In this document: positions 34,578-42,466 of the stretch, piece after piece
How positions within the stretch are numbered: position 1 is the stretch's first letter
Layout of the letters: every line of letters begins with the position of its first letter
Assembly (NCBI GenBank): GCA_016795365.1
Contig: JAEUHN010000034.1
Location: forward strand, 55,206-119,205
Reading direction: 5' to 3'
From: Verrucomicrobiaceae bacterium
GTDB lineage: Bacteria > Verrucomicrobiota > Verrucomicrobiia > Verrucomicrobiales > Verrucomicrobiaceae
Length of the DNA: 64,000 nucleotides
Position numbers and translations under genes: made by a program
The notes under the pieces: generated by a model
The model's database searches: none
What the model was told of the DNA's origin: nothing
The model's input: the letters and a program-made list of their open reading frames with translations, nothing else

Positions 34578-34610
34578 CTTGTGAGCTGCCACCGCAGGGC
34601 GGCAAACTCA
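34578..34610 (-). other. Upstream hairpin next to the probable 6S RNA
   Basis: On the minus strand, GTGAG plus TTTGCCGCC pairs with GGTGGCAG plus CTCAC around the loop CTGC, a strong hairpin about 12 nt before the 5' end of the 6S candidate. It could be part of a longer precursor, or the terminator-like end of a transcript from the TPM-domain gene. The remaining 180 bases up to 34794 show no gene or repeat that I can see. Confidence 0.45.
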
Positions 34611-34794
34611 CGAAATTTGGAAAAGAACAACGCCGACGAACAGCGAAGATGTGACAAGCATAGAGAATGCCGAGATGCCGGGCAACCTTTGTTTCCTCTC
34701 ACACGCATCAAATTTGTCACAGGCTTCTCTGCGACCTGTAAAGGTCTCGCAATGTGACGCTCTGTGAGCGTGCACGAAGCATTCAGAATGATTG

Positions 34795-35409
34795 CTAATA
34801 CACGACCGAAGCCGCCTCTTCCGAATCCAGGAAGTGAGCGAGGCCTTGATACTCGAAGTCGCCGATTCCGAAGGCACGATTGAGCTCCGAGCTGCACTCC
34901 GCGAGCTGACGTTCCATCTCGTTGAGAAAGCTGAGCACCGCCTTGCCGGGCTGATCGGCAGTGAGTGCGGGGAAGGCAGCGTGGAGTGCGGAGGTGAGGC
35001 GGGCCTCGCTGACGAAGGGCTCCAAGCCGTAGCCGATCATGCATACGGCACGTCCGGCCTTGGGATCGAGAGTGAGCATGATGAGGCGATTTTGACTGCC
35101 GCGTTCCGTTGCGGCGGTGAGTCCTCCGCGATTGAACAACCAGAAGGCGTAGAGCGCGAGCGTGGCATTCGCAGGCACCTCGGCGGCAACAATGGCGAAC
35201 CGCACCTGAGGGAAGAGACGCTCCAGGCGATCCACCTCGCGCTCAATGCGGCGAATCTCTCCGCCAGTGAACTCGCTGGTCAGGTCTGTGACGGTGTCCT
35301 GAAGGGCGGGTGGAATCCCCAGCAGCTTGTCCAGCGCAGCCATCGTGAAACCACATTCACACGCTGCGGCGGTCTCAAGGGTGGGAGCATGGCAGGCGGG
35401 GCATTGCAT
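34795..35409 (-). CDS. Zinc-ribbon plus TPM-domain protein
   Basis: A 204-residue protein. The first 20 residues form a short zinc ribbon (CPAC...CECGF). A TPM-like domain follows: EFTGGEIRRIEREVDRLERLFPQVRFAIV, then a central NRLIMLTLDPKAGRAVCMIGYGLEPFV, close to the acid-phosphatase/TPM (repair) domain seen in exported proteins. There is no signal peptide or TM, so this version should be cytoplasmic, unlike most TPM proteins. A catalytic role is not established. It is divergent from the sugar permease gene. Transcription could run on toward the 6S candidate. Confidence 0.7.
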   Translation of the reverse strand: MQCPACHAPTLETAAACECGFTMAALDKLLGIPPALQDTVTDLTSEFTGGEIRRIEREVDRLERLFPQVRFAIVAAEVPANATLALYAFWLFNRGGLTAATERGSQNRLIMLTLDPKAGRAVCMIGYGLEPFVSEARLTSALHAAFPALTADQPGKAVLSFLNEMERQLAECSSELNRAFGIGDFEYQGLAHFLDSEEAASVVY

Positions 35410-35549
35410 GGTGGGCGATGGTAGAAGGTGTGTCGCTGGGTGGCAAGGCGCAGAGTTGCTTCTCCGTGCTCCGTGTCTGGTGGACGAGTGTGTTGATGCG
35501 AACCCACTATTGCCATTCGCATCAGTTTTGGGTCTGATAAGGCTTTCTC

Positions 35550-36674
35550 ATGCAAAGCCGTCCCTCTGTTCGTGACTTCTCCATGGTGATCGCCCTCGTG
35601 CTGATCTGCGGGTTCTTCGCCGTGATGGCACCGCCCTTTCTCAGCGCGCGGAATCTCTCGATGCTGATGACGGAACTCTCCATCACCGGGACGCTGGCGA
35701 TGGGCATGCTCATGATCATTTTGACCGGCCACATCGACCTCTCCGTGGGCAGTGGCGTGGGATTGCTCGGCGGACTGGCGAGTGTGCTGGTGTTCAAGCA
35801 GGACCTCCCTGCGCCTGCCGCCTTGGCTGCGGCGTCGCTGGTGGGTGTCTTGCTGTGGCTGCTGATGGGCACCTTGATCGTGCGTGAGCGCATTCCTGCC
35901 TTCATCATCACCCTGGGTGGTCTCTTGATTTTCAAAGGCTTGTTCTGGCTGGTGATCCAGAACTCCACGGTGCCGGTGACTCGCGGTGGTGTGGCCAATC
36001 TCTATTCGTCGCTCACGACTTTCTACGTTCCCCCGATGGCAGGGCTGGTCCTGGCGGCTTTGCTGGTGGCGATCCTCGTGGGGGCGAGTCGTCGAAGTCG
36101 TGCCCAGCTGCAGGCCCATGGATTCCCAGTGGAAGATGGGGAGTCGAACTTTTTGAAGCTCTTCATCGCCGCGCAGGCTGTGTTTTTGCTGGTCATCGTG
36201 GCCAACCAATTCCGCGGAGTGCCTCTGCCCGCGCTGATCCTGGCGACCGTGACTTTCGTCGTGCACACGCTCACCAAGCACACGAGTTTCGGTCGCTACC
36301 TTTATGCCGTGGGCGGCAACGAGGAGGCCGCCGTGGTGTCTGGCGTGCCGGTGCAAAAGGTGGTGATTGCGGCCTTCGGTCTCATGGGTGGCATCGTGGC
36401 GGTGACCGGATTCATGCAAACCGCGTATGCTGGGGCTTCGACGACGACCGTGGGTGAACTGATGGAACTCGATGCCATTGCGGCCTGTGTGATTGGTGGT
36501 GTGAGCTTGAAAGGCGGACGTGGTAGCGTGCTCGGAGTGTTGTTCGGCACGCTTATCATGGCCTGCCTGCTGAATGGCATGACGCTCATGGCTGTGCCGC
36601 CGGAGTTCAAGTTCATCACCCGTGGTCTCGTGCTCACGCTCGCGGTGTGGATGGACGTGCGAGCGAAAAAATGA
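35550..36674 (+). CDS. Sugar ABC transporter permease (RbsC/XylH type)
   Basis: The 374-residue protein has about ten TM segments and the BPD_transp_2 hallmarks GHIDLSVGSGVGLLGG, VRERIPAFIITLGG and GGVSLKGGRGSVLG. It closely resembles the xylose/ribose-type permeases, including the FPVEDGE-type loop found between helices. Such permeases work as dimers with an ATPase and a periplasmic binding protein, usually encoded next to them; neither gene is present on either side here. The permease may share components encoded elsewhere. The following glpX gene starts about 90 bases downstream on the same strand. Confidence 0.9.
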   Translation: MQSRPSVRDFSMVIALVLICGFFAVMAPPFLSARNLSMLMTELSITGTLAMGMLMIILTGHIDLSVGSGVGLLGGLASVLVFKQDLPAPAALAAASLVGVLLWLLMGTLIVRERIPAFIITLGGLLIFKGLFWLVIQNSTVPVTRGGVANLYSSLTTFYVPPMAGLVLAALLVAILVGASRRSRAQLQAHGFPVEDGESNFLKLFIAAQAVFLLVIVANQFRGVPLPALILATVTFVVHTLTKHTSFGRYLYAVGGNEEAAVVSGVPVQKVVIAAFGLMGGIVAVTGFMQTAYAGASTTTVGELMELDAIAACVIGGVSLKGGRGSVLGVLFGTLIMACLLNGMTLMAVPPEFKFITRGLVLTLAVWMDVRAKK

Positions 36675-36763
36675 ATGATGAAGGATGAATGATGAGGCAA
36701 GACGGTGCACGGTCCGCTGAAGCACCTCTCGACTTTTTATCCTTCATCCCTCACCTTTTCCCC

Positions 36764-37819
36764 ATGCCACTTCCTCCGCTCCGCAGCCCGCTTGATCTGG
36801 AACGCCTGATCGAGTTTGAATTCGTCCGTGCCACGGAGAATGCCGCTCTTCAGGCTCGCAAGTGGCTCGGTCGTGGCGAGAAGGAACTCGCTGATGCCGC
36901 CGCTTGCGATGCGATCTATGGCGTGTTCGACATTCTCGATATCTGCGGCGAGGTGGTCATCGGCGAAGGCATCAAAGACAATGCGCCTGGCATCTTCGTG
37001 GGCGAGCACTTGGGCACCTGGAAGCCCGGTGCACCGAAGTTCAACATTGCCCTCGATCCGATCGACGGCACTACCAACGTCGGCAAGGGCATGCCCAACA
37101 GCATCTCCGTCATCGCAGCTGCGCAGGTGCCCGATGGTGCTCCGAGTGCGATGGTGAACATCCCCAGCTTCTACAGCCATAAGATCGCTTACGGACCGGC
37201 CATGGTGGAGGCTCTGGCCAAGGAAGGCTCTCCCTGTGTGCTCGACTGGTCGCTGGAGAAACTGATGAGCTTTACGGCCAAGGCGCTCGACAAGAATCTC
37301 GAAGACCTCGTAGTCGTCACCATGGACCGCCCGCGTCACAAGCACATCGTGGAAGCCGTGCGCTCGGCGGGCGCGGGTCTGCGCATGATCTCGGATGGCG
37401 ACATCACGGCGGCCGTCGCTCCCTCGATTCCTGGCAGCGGCGTGGATCTCTACATTGGCATGGGAGGCTCGCCCGAGGCTGTGCTCACCGCCGCTGCTCT
37501 CAAGTGCCTGGGTGGCGACATGCAAGTGCGCATGTGGTTTCAGGACGAAGCCCATCGTGCCGAGATCGCTGCTCAAGTGTCTGCCGAGGACCTTACCCGT
37601 GTCTTCCGCAAAGACGATCTCGTGATTGGCGACAGTGCCTTGTTCTGCGCCACTGGCATCACCGACAGCACACTGCTGCCAGGGGTCAAGCTCACAGGGC
37701 ATCGCGCCGAAACCCACAGCATCCTCATGCGCTCTCGCAGCGGCACCGTGCGCCACATCACCGCCGTCCATCACCTGGATAAGAAGGTGGTGCCGTTGAG
37801 GTCGGATCGCCATCGCTAG
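36764..37819 (+). CDS. glpX: Class II fructose-1,6-bisphosphatase
   Basis: A 351-residue GlpX-type FBPase, which dephosphorylates fructose 1,6-bisphosphate in gluconeogenesis or the pentose phosphate cycle. Characteristic segments are ATENAALQARKWLGRGE, GEVVIGEG and the metal- and phosphate-binding DPIDGTTNVGKG, followed by VVTMDRPRH, RMISDGDI, GMGGSPE and ATGITD. I start at the ATG at 36764 (MPLPPLRS); an upstream in-frame ATG adds 25 unrelated residues. Family length is about 330, so the protein is complete. Confidence 0.95.
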   Translation: MPLPPLRSPLDLERLIEFEFVRATENAALQARKWLGRGEKELADAAACDAIYGVFDILDICGEVVIGEGIKDNAPGIFVGEHLGTWKPGAPKFNIALDPIDGTTNVGKGMPNSISVIAAAQVPDGAPSAMVNIPSFYSHKIAYGPAMVEALAKEGSPCVLDWSLEKLMSFTAKALDKNLEDLVVVTMDRPRHKHIVEAVRSAGAGLRMISDGDITAAVAPSIPGSGVDLYIGMGGSPEAVLTAAALKCLGGDMQVRMWFQDEAHRAEIAAQVSAEDLTRVFRKDDLVIGDSALFCATGITDSTLLPGVKLTGHRAETHSILMRSRSGTVRHITAVHHLDKKVVPLRSDRHR

Positions 37820-37840
37820 GCATCACAAACGAACCATCCC

Positions 37841-38194
37841 ATGCCCACATCACTCATCCAGGTCAAAGGAGCGGACGGTTTTCCTGTCGCGGTCATCAGC
37901 CTCATGGTCATCTACGCAATCGTGTGGCTGGTGGTGATGGTGTCGGTTTTAGACCGGCGGGACATGACATCCGTCAATCGCTTCCTTTGGGTCTTCATTC
38001 TCGTGATGGTGCCGGTCTTTGGCCCTTTGCTTTACTGGTTTTCCCGCGGCTCCACCACCCGCTACTGCAGCACGGACCAACCGGTGGAGATGCAGCCCAG
38101 AATGGTGGGTTCGCTCGACTGCCCGCGCTGCGGCTCGCATATTGAGGCCGAACAGAATACGTGCGCCAACTGTCACCACGAGGTGCGGCGATGA
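37841..38194 (+). CDS. Small membrane protein with PLDc_N-like helices and a C-terminal zinc ribbon
   Basis: The 117-residue protein has two TM segments (about residues 17-36 and 47-66) with the intervening VLDRRD and the following FGPLLYWFSRG, as in the PLDc_N membrane domain of cardiolipin synthases. It has no phospholipase D domain. A zinc ribbon follows at the C-terminus (CPRCGSHI...CANCHHE). The function is unknown. Its stop overlaps the start of the CBM9-like gene as ATGA, so the two are translationally coupled. Confidence 0.75.
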   Translation: MPTSLIQVKGADGFPVAVISLMVIYAIVWLVVMVSVLDRRDMTSVNRFLWVFILVMVPVFGPLLYWFSRGSTTRYCSTDQPVEMQPRMVGSLDCPRCGSHIEAEQNTCANCHHEVRR

Positions 38195-39081
38195 GGGAGA
38201 TCTTTGCATGTCTTCTCCTCGCTGGTGGAATTGCTCACGGCGGCGAATGGCCGAGCGAACTCAAGGCTTACCATGGCACCACGCCTAAAATTGACGGCTT
38301 CATTGAGGCTGCCGAGTGGTCTGACGCCACAACGTTCGAAGGCGTGCAGGGCTGGACGTCGCAGTTCACGCCCACGAAAGAGGCTCGTGATCTTTCGCTG
38401 AAGGGATGGGTAAAATATGACCACGAGTGGCTTCACTTTGCCTTCGAGGTGACAGACGATGTGCTCTACGGCATCGATATCGAACGCTGGCTGCCGGAGA
38501 AGAATCCGAAAGCCCACGAGCTGTCTCGTGATGGCTGGCCATGGTTCGGCGATGAGATGGAGGTGCTTATCAACGCTTCGAATCAATGGCAGGGCGATGA
38601 CAACGCGAAGGGCGATGACAACGCGAAGGGCGATGACAACGCGAAGGGCGATGGGATGAGCTGGCAGATGGTGTGCAATCTTACCAAGTCGAGGCTCGGA
38701 GGCGTGGGCGTCGGTGGACTGTTGGAAGGTGAACCCCGAGTTAGTGAGCAAGCGTGGCTGACTTACCAGTCATGGATCACCACGTGTGCGATGGTGGCGG
38801 TGGCGAAGCCGAAGGCCCAAGGCAAGGGCTACGTCATCGAGTGGAGCATCGCCTTTCGCCCGTGCCTCGAAGTCGCGACAGGGACGTTCTTTGCACCGAG
38901 TGACAAAGAGGTCGTCATGGGGCTCAACATCGCCGTCGGCGACCTCGATGAGAAGGCCAAAGGCGAGGGCAACTTCGGCAACTTCCACCACGAAGATTGG
39001 TTCGCAGGCGAGAAGAACAAGCGCACGAACGTCCGTCAGTGGGGACAGCTGCGGATGATGCCGAAGTTGGCCAAGCCCTGA
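38191..39081 (+). CDS. Exported CBM9-like (carbohydrate-binding fold) protein
   Basis: A 296-residue protein with a signal peptide (MREIFACLLLAGGIAHG). The rest matches the CBM9-like fold found in xylanases and many secreted proteins: KIDGFIEAAEWSDA near the N-terminus, then WVKYDHEWLHFAFEVTDD, WFGDEMEVLINA and a C-terminal EWSIAFRPCLE. No catalytic domain is attached. A three-copy in-frame repeat of GDDNAK interrupts the protein after DEMEVLINASNQWQ, at a loop position. The start ATG at 38191 overlaps the upstream stop. The gene ends exactly where the convergent HslV-like gene ends. Confidence 0.8.
   Translation: MREIFACLLLAGGIAHGGEWPSELKAYHGTTPKIDGFIEAAEWSDATTFEGVQGWTSQFTPTKEARDLSLKGWVKYDHEWLHFAFEVTDDVLYGIDIERWLPEKNPKAHELSRDGWPWFGDEMEVLINASNQWQGDDNAKGDDNAKGDDNAKGDGMSWQMVCNLTKSRLGGVGVGGLLEGEPRVSEQAWLTYQSWITTCAMVAVAKPKAQGKGYVIEWSIAFRPCLEVATGTFFAPSDKEVVMGLNIAVGDLDEKAKGEGNFGNFHHEDWFAGEKNKRTNVRQWGQLRMMPKLAKP
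38593..38653 (+). repeat. 18-bp in-frame tandem repeat, three copies plus a partial copy
   Basis: GGCGATGACAACGCGAAG is repeated exactly three times (38593-38646), followed by a partial copy GGCGATG. Each unit encodes GDDNAK. Perfect identity of the copies suggests recent or ongoing slippage; a change in copy number would keep the reading frame. Confidence 0.95.
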
Positions 39082-39711
39082 TCAAGCGCGACGAACGCGC
39101 TTCGATGGCGTCACCCGACGCGTGGCACGCGATGCGCGAGCGTCGATGAGCGGGATGCTGATCACCTCGAAAGGCGCGCCGGTGCCGCTGTCGAACTCGG
39201 CGGACGCATGGAGCCCGGCACGAACGATCTCCTCGGCGGTCTCAGCCTGTTCATAGACTGCCTGCATGGCTCCAAGGGCAAAATCGCGACCCGAGCCAGC
39301 ACTCCAGAAGCGATGGAATTGCTGCGCGCTTCGATAGGAGTAGATCGCGAAGATGCCGTGAGGATTGGCGGCGAGACCGTAGAACTGGGTGGTCTCGTAT
39401 TCCTCACCTTTGTCCGGCGCGGCGGCCATGAAGTATTCGTTCTTCAGGTGGTAGTGCGCGTGGCGCAGGGTTTCAAAAATGGCGTTCGTCGAAGAGAAGT
39501 CCGCGAGGCGATCGGGATTGGCGAAGTAGCTGTTGAGCACCACCAGACTTGCGGATGTGCCAGTGAGTCCGATCACGGTGTCGCCGATCTGCGTGATCTT
39601 GGAACTGTTGACGACATGCGATGCCTTCTGTCGCAGTGAACCGAGGCTGCTGAGGGTATCAGCTCCGATGCATGCGAAACCGTTTTTTTGCGCGACGACG
39701 ATGGTGGACAT
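39082..39711 (-). CDS. HslV/proteasome-like Ntn hydrolase
   Basis: A 209-residue protein of the proteasome-beta/HslV fold. The N-terminus MSTIVVAQKNGFACIGADTL follows the family pattern TTIVA...(G/A)AD. SSKITQIGDTVIGLTG corresponds to the KI...G.aG strand pair, and GSGRDFALGAMQAVY to the GSG..yAlgA helix. After removal of Met, Ser2 or Thr3 would be the N-terminal nucleophile, so processing is uncertain. No HslU or other AAA unfoldase gene is adjacent. I chose the ATG at 39711, since a longer start adds a charged leader that would block the nucleophile, unless it is a propeptide. The function is unknown; a stand-alone peptidase related to Anbu/HslV is plausible. Confidence 0.75.
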   Translation of the reverse strand: MSTIVVAQKNGFACIGADTLSSLGSLRQKASHVVNSSKITQIGDTVIGLTGTSASLVVLNSYFANPDRLADFSSTNAIFETLRHAHYHLKNEYFMAAAPDKGEEYETTQFYGLAANPHGIFAIYSYRSAQQFHRFWSAGSGRDFALGAMQAVYEQAETAEEIVRAGLHASAEFDSGTGAPFEVISIPLIDARASRATRRVTPSKRVRRA

Positions 39712-39771
39712 AGGCCGCGAGTCTTGGCTGCGCTTGCCTCGCAAGTCAATGACTCGCGCGCTCAGGATGGC

Positions 39772-41160
39772 TCACAGGCCAGCCATTTGCCGGGCATCTT
39801 CGACGAGCTTGATGAACTTGGCGCGTTCGCCTGTCCGGTCGTCGTCGATGGCTGCATGTTGGGCCAGTTTGAGCACCAGCGAGTGGTTCAGGGCAGGGGA
39901 GGGATTCTCGCCCTTCAGGAGGAGGCCGAAGCCTGCCACTGCGGTTTCGAACAGGAAGTCCTCACGAGCAGCGGTCCAGGCGGTGCCGCGATCCACAATC
40001 TGAAGACGAGTGCTATCGAAGGGGCCTGCGGCAGGTGTGGTGAAGAGAGCGTTCGGAATCGTCACGGAGCCAATCATCTTGGCCTCGCGCGTGGCATTGT
40101 TGGCCTGACCATTGGGCATGAACTCATACCACAAGATGTGGAAGGCAGGCGCGGTGGCTGCGCTGGCGGCGATCGTGCGCTGGCTCAGCTGGCGGAAACT
40201 GCGGACGTAGTTGGGGTCAAAGGTCACCTGCACCGGGTAGCGCGTTGTGGGCGACTCTTGCTCGCTAGGGATCTGAAGTGTGAGTCGCACGAGGCGGTGA
40301 GTCTCGTTCCAGGGGCAGGAGGCGACTTCCGCCTTCCACGAATGGATGCGAAGTTCGGGCTGCTTCGTGCGTGCTGCGGGCTCGATCGGCTTGGTGGCGG
40401 CAGGCACTTTCGACGCAGCGGCAGTGGCATCGGATTTAGGACCCACAAAACGGGTCTCTGAGGGCAAGAGGGAAGCGTAAGCGAGGGTGGCCTTCGATGT
40501 GCTCACGAAGGGTTCGTCGAGCACGCGAGTCTGCGGCATCACGGGCTTGGCAGACTCCTTCGCGATGACGGGCGGAGCTTCGGCCACAATGAGGGGCGCA
40601 GGCGCAGCAGCCTTTGGGGTCGGAGGAGTGGGGGCCTTGGCTACCACCACGGGGGCCGGTGCAGGAGTGCTTTCGGCGATCACAGGTGGGACGATCTCCT
40701 TCGCGCGGAATGGCGTGATGGGGCCAGTGGAAGGCGACTTTGTCTTGGTCGGCTCGGGGGCCGGCTTGGTGCTTGCCAAGGACGGGGCATGGCGATTGGC
40801 GAAATGCGTGCCGGCGAGGAAGCCGCCGATAATCAGGGCTGCCGCTGCGGCGATTCGACCCACACTGGAGACGATCAGGCGAAGCGTGGAAGGACGGCGC
40901 TTCGAGCCTTGCGAAGCAGCGGCTACGAGCTGACGCACACGCTGTGGACCATTGAGAAGAGCGGCGCGTTGCTGGGGATGAAGGCGAAGATTGGCCGGTG
41001 GTGCCGTGTGGCGCAGACGCTCGCCAAGCGTGGTCGTCGCATCGGCCTCGGCACGTGCGCTGGGGTTTTCGGCGATCCATTGGGCCATGGCCTCGGAGTG
41101 CTCGGCATCGAGTTCACCCAGGGCGAAGGCGGTCAGGTCAGGATGGTCGTTGGAGTTCAT
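39772..41160 (-). CDS. Anti-sigma-like membrane protein fused to a YfbK C-terminal (DUF3520-like) domain
   Basis: The 462-residue protein begins with an anti-sigma-type N-terminus (HPDLTAFALGELDAEHSEAM). A single TM (about residues 100-120) follows, then a Pro/Ala/Lys-rich linker of about 150 residues. The last 190 residues (VQVTFDPNYVRSFRQL, FHILWYEFMP, ETAVAGFGLLLKG) resemble the C-terminal domain of YfbK-type vWA proteins. The vWA domain itself, which normally precedes it, is missing. The gene starts 8 bases after the ECF sigma factor stop, so the protein is probably the membrane anti-sigma factor for that sigma, with the YfbK-C region in the periplasm. The domain match is from memory and moderately sure. 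Confidence 0.7.
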   Translation of the reverse strand: MNSNDHPDLTAFALGELDAEHSEAMAQWIAENPSARAEADATTTLGERLRHTAPPANLRLHPQQRAALLNGPQRVRQLVAAASQGSKRRPSTLRLIVSSVGRIAAAAALIIGGFLAGTHFANRHAPSLASTKPAPEPTKTKSPSTGPITPFRAKEIVPPVIAESTPAPAPVVVAKAPTPPTPKAAAPAPLIVAEAPPVIAKESAKPVMPQTRVLDEPFVSTSKATLAYASLLPSETRFVGPKSDATAAASKVPAATKPIEPAARTKQPELRIHSWKAEVASCPWNETHRLVRLTLQIPSEQESPTTRYPVQVTFDPNYVRSFRQLSQRTIAASAATAPAFHILWYEFMPNGQANNATREAKMIGSVTIPNALFTTPAAGPFDSTRLQIVDRGTAWTAAREDFLFETAVAGFGLLLKGENPSPALNHSLVLKLAQHAAIDDDRTGERAKFIKLVEDARQMAGL

Positions 41161-41168
41161 GGCGAAAA

Positions 41169-41708
41169 TCAGTTGGAGTGTTCGGAAAGTTCTTCGGTCA
41201 GCAGGGTGCGAAGCTTCTTGAGTCCCACATGCATGAGGAATCCCACATTGCCCATGCTGAGGCCCGTGATGCGGGCGATGTCCTTGTAGGAGCAGTCGTG
41301 CTGGAATTTGAGACGGATGACCTCTTGCTGGTTCTTGCTGAGCTGCTCCAGGAGGGTCCAGGCGCGGTCGTAGAGTTCGCTGGTGTCCGAGGATTGCGAG
41401 GGATCAGGCCGGTGGTCAGTGAAACTGAGGATCTTGTCCTCGTCGCCAAGGTCAAGCCGCTGCTCCTTGCGCAGGACGTCCAGGGCGCGGTTGCGACAGA
41501 CGGTGTAAAGCCAGGCCTTGAGGTTCTCGCGAACACGCGCCGGGTCCGCCTGGAAGAGGCGCAGGAACGCGTCCTGCACCACGTCGCGGGCGCGTTCGAA
41601 GTCTCCGGCGAGAATGTTGGCGGCATAGGCAATGAGTTGGCTTTCGTAAAGTCCCATCGCCTCCCGGACCAGCGCATCGGATTCAGATGATGGGCTTGGG
41701 GCGGGCAT
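41169..41708 (-). CDS. ECF RNA polymerase sigma factor
   Basis: A 179-residue sigma-70-family factor with regions 2 and 4 only. Region 2 contains DVVQDAFLRLFQADP and NLKAWLYTVCRNRALDVLRKE. Region 4 contains LSKNQQEVIRLKFQHDCSYKDIARITGLSMGNVGFLMHVGLKKLR. It is followed 8 bases later by a membrane protein with anti-sigma character. The two most likely form a sigma/anti-sigma pair that responds to an envelope signal. Confidence 0.93.
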   Translation of the reverse strand: MPAPSPSSESDALVREAMGLYESQLIAYAANILAGDFERARDVVQDAFLRLFQADPARVRENLKAWLYTVCRNRALDVLRKEQRLDLGDEDKILSFTDHRPDPSQSSDTSELYDRAWTLLEQLSKNQQEVIRLKFQHDCSYKDIARITGLSMGNVGFLMHVGLKKLRTLLTEELSEHSN

Positions 41709-41791
41709 GAGGGAACTTTGCTCTCACTGCAACGACTTGCGCAAGGAGTTATTAGGCATCCGCTCTCGGTTGTCGAATTTGAAGGGAAGAT

Positions 41792-42418
41792 TTAGTCGAG
41801 GGGCCAGTCCATCTCCGTCTCCCCGTGCATGATTTCCGCGAGCACGGGCACGTCAAGAAACCTATCCAGCATGGCGCGATTCGAGATGCTCGCCGGATCA
41901 CGCTCGTCGGCCACGTAGTTGAGGATCACGCCCGCGCATTTCATTTGCCGGGCCTGGATATTGCGCACGGTGAGAATCGTGTGGTTCAGCGCGCCAAGCT
42001 TGTTGTTCACCACCACAATCACGGGCAAGGCGAGAGCCTGGGCGAAGTCGGCCATGGTCATGATGTCATTGAGAGGCACCTCCCAGCCACCCGCGCCTTC
42101 CACGAGCACGGTGTCATGACGCTGGGCCAGCGATTCGTAGCCAGCGCGCAAGGTGCCGAGGTCGATCCGCTTGTTCTCCATCATCGCCGCGACGGCGGGA
42201 GCAGCAGGCACCTTGAGGAAGACCGGATTCACCTCTTCCATCGTGAGCGCAGGATCACCACTTGCCTCCAGCAAAGCCGCAGCATCCGCGCGATCACCCG
42301 AGGCGACCGGCTTGTAGCCCACCGCATCTCTGCCCGCTCGCCGAAGTGCCTGAAGAAGCAGGCAAGTGACATACGTTTTGCCCACGTTCGTGTCCGTGCC
42401 GGTGATGAAGTAATGCAT
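41792..42418 (-). CDS. bioD: Dethiobiotin synthase
   Basis: The 208-residue enzyme closes the ureido ring of dethiobiotin using ATP and CO2, the penultimate step of biotin synthesis. The P-loop GTDTNVGKTYV is at the N-terminus. GYKPVASG, VEGAGGWEVPL and VVVNNKLGALNHT match the family, and its length is normal (about 220). No other bio genes are near. It lies between rpoN upstream and the ECF sigma gene, same strand. Confidence 0.93.
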   Translation of the reverse strand: MHYFITGTDTNVGKTYVTCLLLQALRRAGRDAVGYKPVASGDRADAAALLEASGDPALTMEEVNPVFLKVPAAPAVAAMMENKRIDLGTLRAGYESLAQRHDTVLVEGAGGWEVPLNDIMTMADFAQALALPVIVVVNNKLGALNHTILTVRNIQARQMKCAGVILNYVADERDPASISNRAMLDRFLDVPVLAEIMHGETEMDWPLD

Positions 42419-42466
42419 CGCTGTCTCTTGGCGTGCGTTCGTGACGGGGCAAGAGATTGATTGGTC

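Noticed and set aside
34400..34620. tmRNA, RNase P RNA or SRP RNA in the gap after the M50 gene
   Set aside because: None of the conserved core strings of these RNAs (tRNA-like ends, GAGGAAAGTCC, GGTCCGGAAGG) is present; the 6S layout fits better.
38593..38653. CRISPR-like repeat
   Set aside because: The 18-bp units are contiguous with no spacers and lie in frame within a coding sequence.
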